Of a stretch of DNA of 64,000 bases, positions 12,761-25,924 are shown one piece after another. The stretch spans positions 46,541,364 through 46,605,363 of the forward strand of contig NC_067196.1 in NCBI RefSeq assembly GCF_000699445.3. The letters are read 5' to 3'. The notes beneath the pieces were generated by a model, which had not been told where the DNA came from, did no database searches, and worked only from the letters and a program-made list of their open reading frames with translations. Position 1 is the first letter of the stretch. Each line of letters opens with the position of its first letter. Source of the DNA: Schistosoma haematobium (lineage: Eukaryota; Platyhelminthes; Trematoda; Strigeidida; Schistosomatidae). The position numbers were made by a program, and so were the translations under genes.

Positions 12761-13984
12761 ATGTATGAACAGTGATGTAAAACATGCTAGAGTTGACAAT
12801 AATTAGCATAAAGTGAAGCCTACCGTCATGCAGAGATATCCAAAGGTCACCCGACATGCAATGAGTTCCACTTTTTGAAAGGAATCAGTTTCTGTGTCAT
12901 GACATATTTTTGTTTTGTGTATTAATAGTATCTTTTAAAAAATATGAAGATTACACTAATTTTGTATATTTGTACTTAAAGTAAGTTTATAAAGTGAATC
13001 TGTTATATCGTGGAAAAATCTATTTATTGCAACATAATAGTATTTTGATATAATCTATGAAGATGAATATATTTAATCAGTTAATTTAAATAAGTTTAAA
13101 TAGTTCATGAACACTTTTTCTTTTTTCGGGACTAAACTTATCTTCATTGTTATCAGGAGAAACACTTTTTCAATCGATTTACGTTTTCCAGTATATCTGA
13201 TTTTTTCACCACCCTACTTGTACAACTTGGTATTATAAAGAATCGATGTATTTATTTGTGAACAGTTGAATAAGAGACGAATCCTTTTGGCTTATTAGAA
13301 ACTCACAATTTAAATTTACTTGCTTGTAAAGGATTGAACCAAATACTTGAATAATATTGATTTCAGAACAGTAGTGTTTAAATCCATATCTTTTCTCTCA
13401 CTGATTCTGATTTTTTTTAAAAACTTTACTAACAAAAATTCGATTTTCAACTGCTTACTAATAATAGTGTAAACTGTTATGCATAAAATGATTCTACTTC
13501 AAGAACTCAAAATTTAGTTACACTTTTCACAATGAAAAATGAAATGAAGAAAGAATTGTTGAAGTCATATCAACTGTAACCCACCTACCAAGTAAAGGGT
13601 TATGTACTTGGCTTTGAGTCATACTCTATGTAAGAGAGTTTGTGATACTATCTGGTTGCTCAAACTCATGTAAATGGAGTGGGGTTATAACGTTCTACCT
13701 ATTAGTTTGAAGCCGAGTACTTAAACAACTAAGTTACTGCTACACCAAAGTAGGACCGAATTACTTTCAATTTTTCATCACGGTTATCGTTACTTTTTAT
13801 TATAAAAGTACAAAAATATACTTATAAACTATGAAATTGACAATACAAACTTCATTTCAATGCCCAGTATTGTTTGATATAGGTTTAACTAATGATAAAA
13901 AAGCAAAGGGAATCCACTTAATTTAGCCATATTATTATATTTCTTATTTTAAGTCAACGTAAATCACATATAGATTGAAGCTAG

Positions 13985-14125
13985 TAATGGACCCTAGTGA
14001 GCTTACTTAGTGTGATTGGTGGCTGCACCTGTATCTCAGTGCTGATGATCACAATAAGTCTATAATTCAGTACTTTTCACTTCAAACGCCCGAGCTTTAT
14101 CTGCTCGGTTTATGAGTTCAGATAA
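13985..14125 (-). repeat. Sm-alpha relic
   Basis: On the minus strand GGGCGTTTGAAGTGAAAAGT and CAGCACTGAGATACAGGTGC match the head-to-ribozyme part of Sm-alpha (GGCGTTTGAAGCGAACGGT, CTCTGAGATGCAGGTACA). The ribozyme itself is not readable. Confidence 0.5.
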
Positions 14126-14984
14126 CCATAAACTTGAAGTTTTGAAGTTACATTACATATATTATAACAAGGCAATCTTAGATATCACTACAGACTGATC
14201 AGTTCTTAATATCAACAATAGCTTAACTTATACCATTGCATATATACTAAAAGAATGTTACTTAAAGTAATCCGAAGGATTTTATTTTGAATTTGTGGTT
14301 TTTGTTGACTTGTGGGTTACTGGCACAGATAGCTTAATATTGTCCATGATAAGATTTAGTTTCAAATAACAGTAAAATCCAAAATATATGTGTCATTTTC
14401 AAAAATAAAATTATTGATCAAATACACCTCATTATTTCTCTTTCATAAACCAAAAAATATATGAGTTTAAATAACCAAGTATTAAAAAGGGTATGACTAC
14501 TGTATCTCATGCCAAATTTGGGACTACATTATAAAGTTCTACATACTTTAAATCTAATAGAAAAGATAACTCAATGGAATGTAGATACACCTAACGGACA
14601 CATTTTAAACAGAACTCAGCTCACATTGTAGGTTCAACTGCAAAGCACAATTACGTAATTAAAAAGTAAGAGGTTTCTAAACTTAATCAGTTAGGTTTTG
14701 CTGCAACTTACCTTTTTAAAATATATTGTCATATGTCATTATTGAAAAATGAATAGTCTCGATAAGTTACCTGACAAATAATGATGAGGCTAGTTAGTCT
14801 AAACCACATAGAAAACGGTTTGCTCGTGATGTACAGAAGCAACCTATCATAAGTCATAGGCATGAAAAATGGAAAGATAGAAGTAATTCAGTAATATTAG
14901 GTTGATATTATATTACTTTTAGATGCTAAGATTAGAGTTCTCTTTGATTGGCTTAATGTTGTCATGCATTTTGTGAGTCCTTAA

Positions 14985-15125
14985 TATCCTGGGTCCGATC
15001 CTATCCTACGTTATGAAAGCGTATTGACTGGGGAGTCAAAACCTAGAACAAAACAGTCGCTTAGTGCTTTCAAATTTTATATGGATTCTTACAGTTGACT
15101 GATCACCGGAGACCGACCAATATTA
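14985..15125 (+). repeat. CTGAGGA-family relic
   Basis: The stretch TTGACTGGGGAGTC, AACCTAGAACAAAACAG and CTTAGTGCTTTC keeps the ribozyme outline; core lost. Confidence 0.45.
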
Positions 15126-16997
15126 TTTCTTTCTAAACCTTCAGTATTGTGTATTAATCAAGTTGCAATGTAGCCACTAGTCTATGTGATTTGAAACCGT
15201 GTACACTTTGTTTAAGAGGTGTTATGTGGTTAGAGATTGGGTTTTTTTTACACATTTCTCTGGTTCTGGTTCTGATACCACTCCTTTATTGAAAACTCTC
15301 TCCAAAGTGAATAACGTTCCACATCTCATTTACTAAACATTGATCACATTGACATATGTAACTGTATAAGAAATTTGAGTTGGATATGACAAAGAATCAG
15401 ATATATCTATTTATTTATTTTGAAAGGACAAATAGCACAGACTGTAGTGCACAGGAGAGTAAACTTGGTATATTAATATTTTATTATCATGGTACCCACT
15501 AATTCTGATCATCTTTTCAGAACTACTGTTCTCTAGAATATCCAAAGGAGCAAAATCAATCGTTCTAACAACACCATATTATCAAAAGACTGATGGTTTC
15601 ATATCTCAAAGACAGTTTACGCTACAAGCTAACACAAAAAGGAAAACTACAAAGTACCGGGAAAATGTTATATCTTGGTCTGGATGATCTTTACAGATAA
15701 ATACCAAGGATACCATAGATAGAATTTGAAGCCTTCAATTTTCACAACGTACACATACCAGACAATTTGGATCGTAAAGGCAAAGTCTAATTGGTCTATA
15801 TTTTACATCTTTATTCAATTAACGATACAACTCAATCCTCGATTGTACCTCTTCATGAAAATCTTGTCTACTTTCTTTCTGTTAGTCTTCCTTCTTTCAT
15901 TTCGCTGAACACTAACACTTGTCACAGATATAATCGAAGTATTTTTATCAGTTAATGGTTTACAAAGATTAATTTTATGTATAGTTACAAAGATTTGATT
16001 TGATAATTAAAAATGAATCCTTTAGATTATCTCTATCCTTTAACATCTTTTCAATAGGATAAATTAATCTAAAGAAGCTTGTATTTATTATTCATCCTTA
16101 CAATTAATTCTCTTCTACATTTTAATAATCCATTATTTATCTATAAAAGTAACTGTAGCTTTATTTTGTCAGTTCAATAATGACTGTCTAGAATCCATAT
16201 TTAATTATATGTATAAGATTCATGTTATTTCATAATTAGAATGACCGTTTTTCTTCAAGATAATAGGTAGAAAGATATTGAAGAATAAATGTAACAAAAT
16301 TGATTCTCATGAATTCTATCTTGCATTCAAGGTCTGGGTACAGAAAAGTAAGAAGAAGACGTATTAACCATTTAATAGACGTTTAATTCACTATGTCATT
16401 GATCGAATGACTAATAACCAGGGGATAATGTAGTTTCCAAACTGGTCACAAGAATCAATGAACAGTAAATATGCAAAAATATGAAACAGTGCGCCTATTC
16501 GACCATTGTAGTTTTCATCACGAAATATATAAAACAATGAAGGGTTACACAAATGTTTCGACCTACTATGATTGTCCTACTCAAGACAACTCACTGGTCA
16601 ATACAGAATTAAGCTTAGGTATTTGCTATCACAAAGTATAATGTTTCAAACTAATTTAATAAACTGTTCATTATTATATTAATATTAAGGGATTAAACGA
16701 CTTGTAATCAATAGATGATGATAACAAATACTGTAGTCCTAGTAACAAGTTACAGAATAACTTTTAGTGAGAGAAAAACTTGTCTAGGATCGTTCATGTC
16801 CCAAGAAATTTTTTATTCCTCTGTAATCAACCATAGCAATGGCAACATAAAGTTGTTATTTAATCATAGCTTGTTATAGTAGTTTACTTTTTAATCTTAA
16901 TAAAATCTGTCCCAATATACCAAGCGTTTTAAACAAGCAATAGCTTGAGAACTGAGTTCTAACTTATCCAACGCAAACCTTCATACTAACTCTGAAA

Positions 16998-17516
16998 TTT
17001 TTTGATTGAGATGATGAGTCAATCAATATTAGACCACCATTGAAAGTCTCGAAGCACTGGACGTCCGATTCGTCCTAGTATGGAACTCCTTAGCAGTGTG
17101 TATCCACGATCCTGAACGCGGGATTAAAACCCAAGACCTTTGGTCTCGCGCACGAACGCTCAACCTCTAGACCATTGAGTCGGCATCCAACGGTGTTAAT
17201 GTCTGATTTCAACCAATCCACTAAATTGCTCAACCATCGTCCAATGTCTGAGGTGGATACCTGTCTCTACTCGACACGGATTAGCTTCGTAGATTGGCTG
17301 GAGTTAGACATTAACACTGTTGGATGCCGACTCAGTGGTCTAGAGAATGAACGTTAGGGCGCGAGACCGAAGTTCCTGGGTTTTAATCCCTCGTTCAGGG
17401 TCGTGGATGCACACTGCTGAGGAGTCCCATACTAGGACGAATCGGACGTCCAGTGCTTCGAGACTTTCAATGGTGGTCTAACATTGACTGATTCATGATT
17501 TCAATAAAAAGCTCAA
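16998..17516. mobile_element. Head-to-head pair of CTGAGGA-family SINEs
   Basis: A minus-strand unit (about 17000-17290) and a plus-strand unit (about 17300-17510) face each other with nearly identical sequence. Both have tRNA-like heads (plus strand: CGACTCAGTGGTCTAGAG at 17327). The minus ribozyme is CTAAGGA with GAATC; the plus one is CTGAGGA with GAATC. The right end CTCAACAGTCTCCACAACC is the inverse of the start of the 3.6-kb copy. Confidence 0.8.
17409..17456 (+). ncRNA. Hammerhead-like motif, GAATC variant
   Basis: CTGAGGA (17417-17423) and GAATC (17439-17443), stem II GTCC/GGAC with loop CATACTA, stem I CACTG/CAGTG. It shares the GAATC change with the 3.7-kb copy. Confidence 0.65.
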
Positions 17517-18917
17517 CAGTCTCCACAACCCTATACCGAACTGTTGGTAGCAATGGTTAGTCGTACCAAATACCAGTGAATTATCCAAATAAAATGTTAG
17601 CTTTTTTCAGCGGCTACTTTTAATCAGTTACTAATTACACTGAAGAATGTACAGATCAGTTAGTATCAACTAAGTAAATACAGTTTGTCAGTTCTGTTAG
17701 TTCCCTGTATTTGTAATTCATCAATAACTCACAACTACCAACTAAACAATATATAGCCTCAAAACTCCATAAATTGAAAGATACAAAGTACTATTCTAAA
17801 AAAACCCTACTAATAGTCTACAAAATTTACCTAATCCAATACCAGGTAAACCTGTTAGGAGCCAATTGAGTATAGAACAACCCAACACATCGAATAAATG
17901 ACACATATTGTAATTAATAGAACCTTATAATGTATAAACCCCCATAATGTTTCTTTTCTCCATGATATTAACATAAAAGTGACTGGAAATATAAAGTACG
18001 ATACACTTAGTTTATATGACTTCATGTAATATGCTTTAAGTGGGTAAAAACATTTCAACTAGAAAGAACAAGTCTTTCTTTATAGAAATATCATTTGGAT
18101 GACTCATTCATTTCAATTTTTCCCTACTAGGCGTTTGAAATAGTTGTTATTGTTTTAGATACATACAGATAGGACAGTTGACAAACATAATGATCTGCCT
18201 AGTTGTAGATTAAAGACTAGATTTTGTCTACTTATTATGCATAACATTCCCCTATACATTTTTTTCTTTTTACCTTTCATTGTTATTGTTGCTGACGTTT
18301 GCTTTGTTTCCTATAAGCCAGAATGATGGACAATATAAAATAAAACAAAGTTCACCTAACTCTAGACTGCATAGTATCATACCGAAAAAAATCAATATAT
18401 GTCTATGCATTTCTTCATAAATTCTTTACCTTTAATAGTGGTTGTTTTTATTTGGAAACATCAGAAGGAATCCTGATAATTTAAAAAAGTGCATTCATTT
18501 TGATAATGAAACAAAATGTCATGATAATGGAATAGATGGAAAGAGCACTAAGAAAATATAATTATTTGGAAGAATAAAAAAGATTTTCTTGAGTTGTAAA
18601 AAGCACATCTATGATTTTTGGTTACGGAAATTGTAAGCCGAGTTAATCACTCCCCCCCCCTCACCGTTAAGTTGTCTCAAAGTTGATAATTGACCACTGT
18701 GTATTGGTAGATTTTGCGTTTGTTTACTCTTTGATTTTTATCAGATTCTTAGCATAGCCGCTTGTTTAAATAATTCTATATCCCATTCATCATATTTTAT
18801 TTTAGGTGGTACTAGTTCGCTTATTCATGATTCGAAGGGAATTGATTATCTTTTTTGGACTCGAGTATTATTACATTATTAAATACTCAGTGACCAATAA
18901 GTATAAATTTTACAATC

Positions 18918-19060
18918 TTGCAGGTTAGTAGCTGACCGAATAACTCGGTGACACTGTCATTGTGATCCTGGGAGATAAGGGTTCGCATTCCACTGAATGG
19001 TGTTAGTTTCTTCAGGACTGAGGATTAGTCTTATTGATCAGTGTAAGTTAGCATGAAACC
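18918..19060 (+). repeat. tRNA-like SINE relic
   Basis: GCTGACCGAATAACTCGGTG resembles an A box and GGGTTCGCATTCC a B box (18980s). It is not a tRNA gene: no acceptor or anticodon stem pairs. Confidence 0.45.
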
Positions 19061-19131
19061 CAGGTTTAAAAATTCTTGCAAATGGGTTCCATCAACGAAA
19101 CATCGAAAAACGTTTCCTTCATAAAGTCAAA

Positions 19132-19146
19132 ATAAATTGAAATAAT
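19132..19146. repeat. Target-site duplication, left
   Basis: ATAAATTGAAATAAT, identical to 19514-19528. It marks the left border of the Sm-alpha insertion; the length suits target-primed reverse transcription. Confidence 0.85.
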
Positions 19147-19513
19147 TCACTTGATAATGTTTTATTTGAATCTTCCCATTGATGTTTTTGGACTGAAATT
19201 GATCAGTCTCTTATTGGCATATGTGCATACTGTGCCAATAAGAGACTGATCAATTTCAGTCCAAAAACATCAATGTGAAGATTCAAATAAAACAATATCA
19301 AGTGAATTAAACTTCAACCCATTGCACAAGCAAGTGGCTATCAGGACTCAGTAGCTAAGTGGATAACGCGATGGCGTTTGAAGCGAACGGTACTGAGTTC
19401 GAGTCCCAGAGTGAACATCAACTCTGAGATGCAGGTACATCCAGCTGACGAGTCCCAAACAGGACGAAACGCGCGTCCTGGATTCCACTGCTAGTCACTA
19501 TCCATCTTTGCTT
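19147..19513 (+). mobile_element. Sm-alpha hammerhead retroposon with inverted 5' copy
   Basis: An exact 15-bp direct repeat, ATAAATTGAAATAAT, flanks this insertion (19132-19146 and 19514-19528). Inside, 19147-19219 is an inverted partial copy of 19233-19305 (73-base arms with about two mismatches), joined by a 13-base spacer. The forward copy continues with a tRNA-like head: A-box-like GTAGCTAAGTGGATAACG (19351-19368) and B-box-like GAGTTCGAGTCCC (19394-19406), then the hammerhead ribozyme. Sm-alpha is the schistosome repeat known to encode an active hammerhead; it has no protein and must borrow a reverse transcriptase. The duplication and the polymerase-III-type boxes are seen directly; the mobility mechanism is inferred. 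Confidence 0.88.
19431..19491 (+). ncRNA. Hammerhead ribozyme, Sm-alpha type, intact core
   Basis: The core is CTGACGA (19445-19451) and GAAAC (19466-19470). Stem II is GTCC/GGAC with loop CAAACA. Stem I pairs ATCCAG (19439-19444) with CTGGAT (19478-19483), and GCAG with CTGC extends it at the distal end. Stem III is the minimal ACGC/GCGT. The predicted cleavage is after GTC at 19477. All positions required for catalysis are present and it differs from the well-studied schistosome ribozyme chiefly in a loop II base. Weak stem III means that monomer cleavage may need dimeric folding. Confidence 0.92.
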
Positions 19514-19528
19514 ATAAATTGAAATAAT
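19514..19528. repeat. Target-site duplication, right
   Basis: The right partner of 19132-19146, all 15 bases identical. Confidence 0.85.
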
Positions 19529-20207
19529 GTTTACATCATATTCTGAATTCTTTAATTACATATAAACTTAACTGTTACTGAAATCAAAACAGATAAAAAA
19601 CCATGTTGAGCGCATTTCAAATCTGATTAAAAAGCTTCGATCAACATGATAGTTCTAAATCATGTAAAAAATATCACATTACAGGGTTTTCAGCTGATCA
19701 TTAAGTTATGTTTTTGTAATAATCACAACTAACTTTTAATAGGTAAAGAACTGGTTTGTTTTTTCTTATTACATCAATTAATGATTGTATAATATCTTGA
19801 TATCTAACAGATTCTAAAGGTTTTCTGGTATAAGAATAATCACAATTTATCTAACCTGAGATTAGATAAAACTTCCTCATATAAGATATTAGATACAGAC
19901 ATTGAGTTTACTTTCATATGCTAAATGCCTATATAAAGAAAAAAATAACGAATTGACGTCGAAATTTTTTTCCGATTATTATGTAAATAAAATTTTGGTT
20001 TGAAATGTCAATTTAGTTAGAGAAATTGTTTGAAATTTCAAACAAAAACTAATTGGAAATCTAGGCATTTAAAACATCAATTAGAAACTTAACAAATACA
20101 TATTGAATTTGCGTAACTTGATAGAAATGAATAAAATCGTAAATGATTGCATTTTAAAATAACATTATTTGATAGTTTTACCAATCATTAATAGGAAATG
20201 GTTTAAT

Positions 20208-20592
20208 CACAATTGATTGATCACTGGTTGGTGATCAATGTCATGTGTGTCAAGTCCTTATTAGTGCAGATCGAATGCTAATCTCAACATAGTGCACGCA
20301 GTGCCGAGTTACCTAGACTGGTGGCCACATTGCAACTTGGTCGATAGCATTCGATCTGTACTAATAAGAACTTGACACACATGACACTGATCACCACTCA
20401 GTGATCAATCAATTGTGATTACATTTCAGTCCTACAGGAGGTCGGTCGCGGCCCGGATAGCTCAGTGGTAACGTCTCTGACTGTGAAGCTGGGTGACAAG
20501 GGGTCGAAACAGTCAGGGAGCACCATTTCCCTCAAGATTACAGGTACACCTTGCCGACGAGTGCCAAGTAGACTAATTTCAACCATCATCTG
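20208..20592 (+). mobile_element. Foldback plus tRNA-like SINE in one insertion
   Basis: Direct repeats GGAAATGGTTTAAT (20194-20207 and 20593-20606, 14 of 14) enclose the insertion. Its left half is a foldback: 20204-20280 and 20345-20421 are inverted copies of each other with a 64-base spacer. The right half is a tRNA-like head (GGATAGCTCAGTGGTAACG at 20455-20473) and a broken ribozyme-like remnant (TTGCCGACGAGTGCCAAGTA). The plan equals the 19-kb Sm-alpha insertion, with a different sequence. Confidence 0.72.
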
Positions 20593-21272
20593 GGAAATGG
20601 TTTAATTAAATAGATTGATAGTTGACAAAAGAGAAATTTAACTATTTCACTATTTAATTCATGTTACCAGATGGTTTTGATAATCCTGTTGGATAATTTA
20701 TTCATACGTCAGACAAAATCTATCTAATGGTAATATTAGGTTGGTTAAAAATATATCTAAATAACTGTATTGAGATGGTGGAGAAAATTCACAGCTAATA
20801 CGACTGGTTTAGTTACATTATAGTTTTCTGAATACAATGAACAGGTGTTTCATTCTAATATTCAGAAGGCCCAGTGACAAATAAGTCACTGGAAGGGAAC
20901 AATCACTAGATTGCCCGTTTGTGTTGGTTATTACGATAATTTCTCTATCGTGATATTTATTATACTTACAATCATTGCGTTATTCAATAGTTTAGAAAGA
21001 CTATAAAACGGTCCATGTTCAGATTCAGCTGTCTGCTACAGATGATCACTAAACTATGTTTACTGATGTTCGTCAGAGTCTGTGAATGTCATAAGATTCT
21101 ATCATTAGTTAGGAAAACCTTGAAATATATATGTGTGCACCAAATAATTTTAAACAAAAATGTGCATGGATGCTTTCTTGATCATTTATAAATCTAGTGC
21201 GTGACTTTATAAACAACAGTAAATTGACAGATGAGCCTGAATAACACATACATAAACAATTCGTTTATATAT

Positions 21273-21774
21273 CAGCATAGTGGTTGTGGAGATTATTAAG
21301 TTTTAGACTGAGATCATGAACCGATTGATGTTAGATCACCGCTGGAAACCTGGAAGCACTGGACGGCCGTTTCGTCCTATTGTGGGACTGTTCAGCAGTG
21401 CGCATCCACGACCCCGCTCATGGGATTCGAACCGAGGGCCTTTAGTTTCGTGTGCGAACGCTTAACCTACTGGACGACTGAGCTGGCATCCAGTGGTGTT
21501 AGTGTCTAACATCAATCAGTTCACGAAATTGCGAGACCATCTACCATTGTACTGAGGTAGATACCTGTCTCTACCCGACATCGATTAGCTCCACTGGTCA
21601 CGGCCTCTCACTAGAACTCTGAGAATTCCCCCACTAAGCTAGTCACTAGTGAGGACATGTTAATTATCAGTATGGAACTGCTGAGGCGTCCCGCTATAGG
21701 ACGGAACAGCCGTCCAGTGCTTCCAGGTTTCCAACGGTGGTCTAACATCAATCGGTTCATGATCTCAATCAGAA
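21273..21774. mobile_element. Head-to-head pair of CTGAGGA-family SINEs with likely 15-bp duplication
   Basis: Minus unit about 21285-21600, plus unit about 21670-21772. The flanks AATTCGTTTATATAT (21258-21272) and AATTCGTCTATTTAT (21775-21789) match at 13 of 15 bases, which is likely a diverged target-site duplication enclosing both units. Both ribozymes are broken: minus CTGAACA (G8 lost), plus CTGAGGC with GGAAC. Confidence 0.75.
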
Positions 21775-21999
21775 AATTCGTCTATTTATTTTATTTCGTG
21801 ATTCTTACTTTCTTCACACTTATAGGCTGTTAATTTATATCACATAATTTGTAAGATAATTAAAGCTACAATTGAGCAGTTTAAACTGCCCATCGGTTTC
21901 CCGGTTGGGCATATGCTGCATTATTTTAATATAGCTGGGTAATTATAAACGCTCTCACTTTGTGTAGTTCAGAGGCTACGTTTCTTTTCTGAGTCTTAA

Positions 22000-22797
22000 T
22001 GAAATTGTCTCTAAGTAAGGCAGTTGAAATAACACTGATTTTAAAAGAAACATGGAGTCAGAGGAAATCTTAAATAATATTTTGAATAATAATTATTTTT
22101 AAAGTAAAATGACAGTAATATAATATGATAATCAAGAATTCTCTTAAATGAATATCATTTTTATACAATCTGTTTCATATATTCCTGTAACTGGACTTTA
22201 TCTTAGTTTTGAGATAAAGAATCAGAAAAACTACTGAAACGAAATTCACTTGATTATTTGGTTACATTCATTTCTCGTCAATGAAATGAATTATTCATTA
22301 AAAAAGAACAGTATTAGGATGTATTGTTTTCGCTTAGATTTCTTCATGTGAATGATCAGATATTAACCACATAAGCTGATTTAGTGTAATTAATCAGTTG
22401 ACTAAAAATCTTAGTAAACATACTTCAAGCTCAGTTTTCTTATTATCTGGAGAGAAAAGCTTAAGTAAGTAATTTTAACAAGAAAAACGATTTATATATC
22501 ATGAAAACAAAAAAAAGTTTTAATAAATTGGTTGATATTTCATTCCTATTTAAATTCTTCAGTAATCAGTACTATCTTCCTTTACTTCAGAAAAGAGTAG
22601 ATAATTTTGATTGTTATAAGTGACTTTTATTGTAAAGCGAAAATTTAAATGCTTTATTTGATGTTGTTCAGCAAAATATGTGAGAGGAGAAAACCTAAAA
22701 TATACAAAAATCAACATTATAACTTATTGAATATCGGCTTTATTTAGAGGTCAGACATGTGTTACCTATTGCATTCGGCAATTATCTGAATATGCTA

Positions 22798-22850
<53 letters not shown>

Positions 22851-24530
22851 TTTCTATACACTAATCCAAACAATTAGTTTTAGCGATTTATATTGTTCAG
22901 TAATTGTTCCACATGACGTTTCAATATTTCATGCTTGACTCGAGTAAAACATTATAGATTTTCAAAAAATCATTTGTTGAATGGTGACTTATTGTGAGAT
23001 TCACAGTCCTAATCATTCTTCTAGCATCTAAACAATTGTTATTTGACACGATAATGAGAAATTTGAGCAATTTACCCTTTATTTTGTTTCAACGCTTAGA
23101 AAACTGTATGGTGGTTGTAAACCAGTAATTAAATGGCAACATACTTCAAACGGTTCTCTTTTATAAAATAAACCGACAAATCTCCCACACATTAAAATCT
23201 AGAGCCTTTGGTATTTTGCCCTAAGGTTTTATACACTAAAGTATATCACAATTCTGGAAGCCCACTTTTCTATTTATTCTCATGCTTATGTGTGTTCAAT
23301 ATCTTTAATTATAAAATAGATTATTTCGGATGATAAGTATTGTTGTGTCACTGTTATTAACCCATCGCTATCAGATTACCAAACAAGTAAAATACTTCTG
23401 CTGACCACAGAAGGTTGATAAAATTGCCGTCATCCAAGAGTTTATCTCATCTAAGTTACTGAGATAGCAATAGTTAGCTGAAGTACGAATTGATTATACG
23501 AAGCGATGATTTGTTATATTAGGTCAAAGGTTAAGTTGAGTATAGCTGACTGGACTTTATCAAGGACGCATATGATAGATAGACACATATACAAGAATAA
23601 TAGTTTATTATGGAATAGTGGTAAATTTTATAAGGTCAGTTAAACCTATTAAATATATATACTGCAGAAACAATAAGTTGACATTGGTTATTTATAGTTA
23701 AGGCTCTCGGTTTGCTCCACTGAATTTAATGAAAACATATTAACTTTAGTGATTTGGTTAATCAACCTTTTGTGATTATTTTTACACTGTTACAATCTAT
23801 GTAGACTCACCTGAATTTAATTTCTTATATTCTAAGTAAAATTAAGAAAGGAGCTTCGCTGAAAGACTGCAATATTTAAATTAGACTATTTCGGCACTCC
23901 TCTGATACCTGACGTTAATACCAAAATCTTTAGGGTCTGTGATAAAAATATTACTTTTGACCATCTGATTTTGTGATGTAATAAATAACTGATAACACTA
24001 TTGAAATAATTCATATTTCTGAATGGACCTCCGAATCGCGAACTGGTCGAGATATTGAAACAAAACACCCTATTGAATTATTAAATAAATATAGACACTT
24101 CGACTTTCATTTATTTACACAATACTTACTAAGAATAATATCAATAATCACATAACAAGTACTTAGTGAATCTTGGAGACTTAAGTCACAAACCGACTAA
24201 TGAACCTTCTTATCTGCCAGTAATATTAGCTGAGTCATAACCAAACAATAAATTTTTTCCAGCCTCAGGCAATCATTAACTTAGGGAAATAAACACGTAC
24301 TAGCGTTATTTTATGTTCTCACTTTCAACATATGCAAAACCATTTTTCATGGATTTATCTAAAGACTTTGTGGAATTCATCATAATGAAGTGGTCAGGGA
24401 GACTTAACATCAAGTGGAGGAATATAAAAAATCAAGAGTTATCCCATTCCTTTCCGACAGCCGAAGTTAGTTTAGGGTATTTAGCCTTACCAGACTAACA
24501 ATCTCGCAACAAATATTTAGGTGGATTGAA
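22000..24530. other. AT-rich intergenic, no gene recognised
   Basis: Contains the (AT)n run at 22801 and short open frames at 23886-24068 (minus, 60 codons) and 24313-24498 (plus, 61 codons), whose sequences match no family I know. They lie just before the solo LTR at 24535. Confidence 0.5.
22801..22848 (+). repeat. (AT)n microsatellite
   Basis: About 24 uninterrupted AT repeats. Confidence 0.9.
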
Positions 24531-24534
24531 ATAT

Positions 24535-24814
24535 TGTATTGAACAGAACACGGTTTGAGACAATTGAATGTATCTAGCACGAAATTACAGGACCTGTTAA
24601 TAAAATCTAACAATCATAAAGTAAATGCTTAATTTGCAAAATGTCCGTCGATTGCCTCAAAATGACTCAGACTCCATTGTTCTTGCATTTTCACACAAAT
24701 TGCATTCTGTTTCCATTCTTTACTCTTCGATCCTCTTGTCTCTCTGCTGCTAGACCTTCTGTTCACGAGTAACGTCATATATTACTTATGTCAATATAAG
24801 TAGCACATACCACA
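24535..24814. mobile_element. Solo LTR, 280 bp
   Basis: Begins TGTATTGAACAG and ends TACCACA, with TG..CA termini and 4-base duplications ATAT on both sides (24531-24534, 24815-24818). It matches 53294-53574 along its length, 280 against 281 bases. A single LTR with short flanking duplication is what remains after recombination between two LTRs. A Ty3/gypsy or Pao/BEL parent is likely but not shown. The end carries a short near-palindrome, ATTACTTATGTCAATATAAG. Confidence 0.7.
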
Positions 24815-25266
24815 ATATCATCGTAAGTGGTATTTAACCATAAAGTAGTTTACGAGTTAGGTTTAGTCGGTTGAAAGAAGATTTCAAACTGTAAAATCTT
24901 CATGATTCAAAAGATCATAAACTTATCAAGCAAATGTCCTGGAATCTTTTAAGATGTTTAACAAATAAAATACATGTATTATTTCATTATGGCAATTAAT
25001 TTTATAACCTATTCATGTGAAAAGTTTACGACTTTTCGCTGTTCACGTTACAAAAATGTACAATCGGAGACATCGTGATGGCTGGCTATATACATTGAAA
25101 AGAATGAATATTTATCCAGATGTTGACTTCTGAAACGCTAGTATCTAACTGGCGATCACTCAATATCTATCGTTAATATCGATCAAGAAATAAGAAACGG
25201 GAAGTCACTGAAATACTTATTACTGAGAATTCTATATTTTACCAAAAATATAATATTGAATACAGC

Positions 25267-25311
<45 letters not shown>

Positions 25312-25325
25312 TAATAATAATAATA
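25267..25325 (+). repeat. (AAT)n microsatellite
   Basis: About 20 repeats with one interruption (AAC). Confidence 0.9.
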
Positions 25326-25924
25326 GCTGAATTGGCATTCCAAATGTAGGCGATTCCCATTATGCTTGCAATGTTTACATGACATGTCATTTTTTTACTA
25401 TCTCATGAATTATTGTAAGGGGATATGAATTATATGAGTGTGATGAGTCTCTCCAGTTAACCTTAATGGTTTCAGTCTTCGTAATATTTATGTCCTCTCA
25501 TCAGTACACATGTGATTATTACTCGACATGAACTTGCAGTCGTAGTTTCTTCTTCTATCTTTTATTATTATTATATGCATATCTACCCCTGTATTAAATA
25601 TATCGGTTCAAATTTTGGAAGGAGATAAAGCTTCAAAAACCCTTGAATTTACAAAAAGAAAAAGAAAAAACAAATAACTTATACCAAATAGTTGGTAGAA
25701 TTACAAAAGAATTCCATGGAAATCCTTGAAACATTTAATTTATTCAAGTGGATCAAGATTTTTAGTAAAGAGCACGAAGGTTACAAAATGATGCTAGACA
25801 AAAATAAAGACCCGATAATTACTTTGACGAGACGATAATATATACACAGTCACATTCTGTTTTCGAAAACTGATTTGATTTCCAGCTGGCTGTAGATGCA
25901 CAACCTATTCGAAACACTGTGCTA

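Noticed and set aside
20455..20530. A tRNA gene on the plus strand
   Set aside because: The A box is good, but the B box is off and acceptor, D and anticodon stems do not pair; the sequence sits inside a duplicated insertion, so it is a tRNA-derived SINE head.
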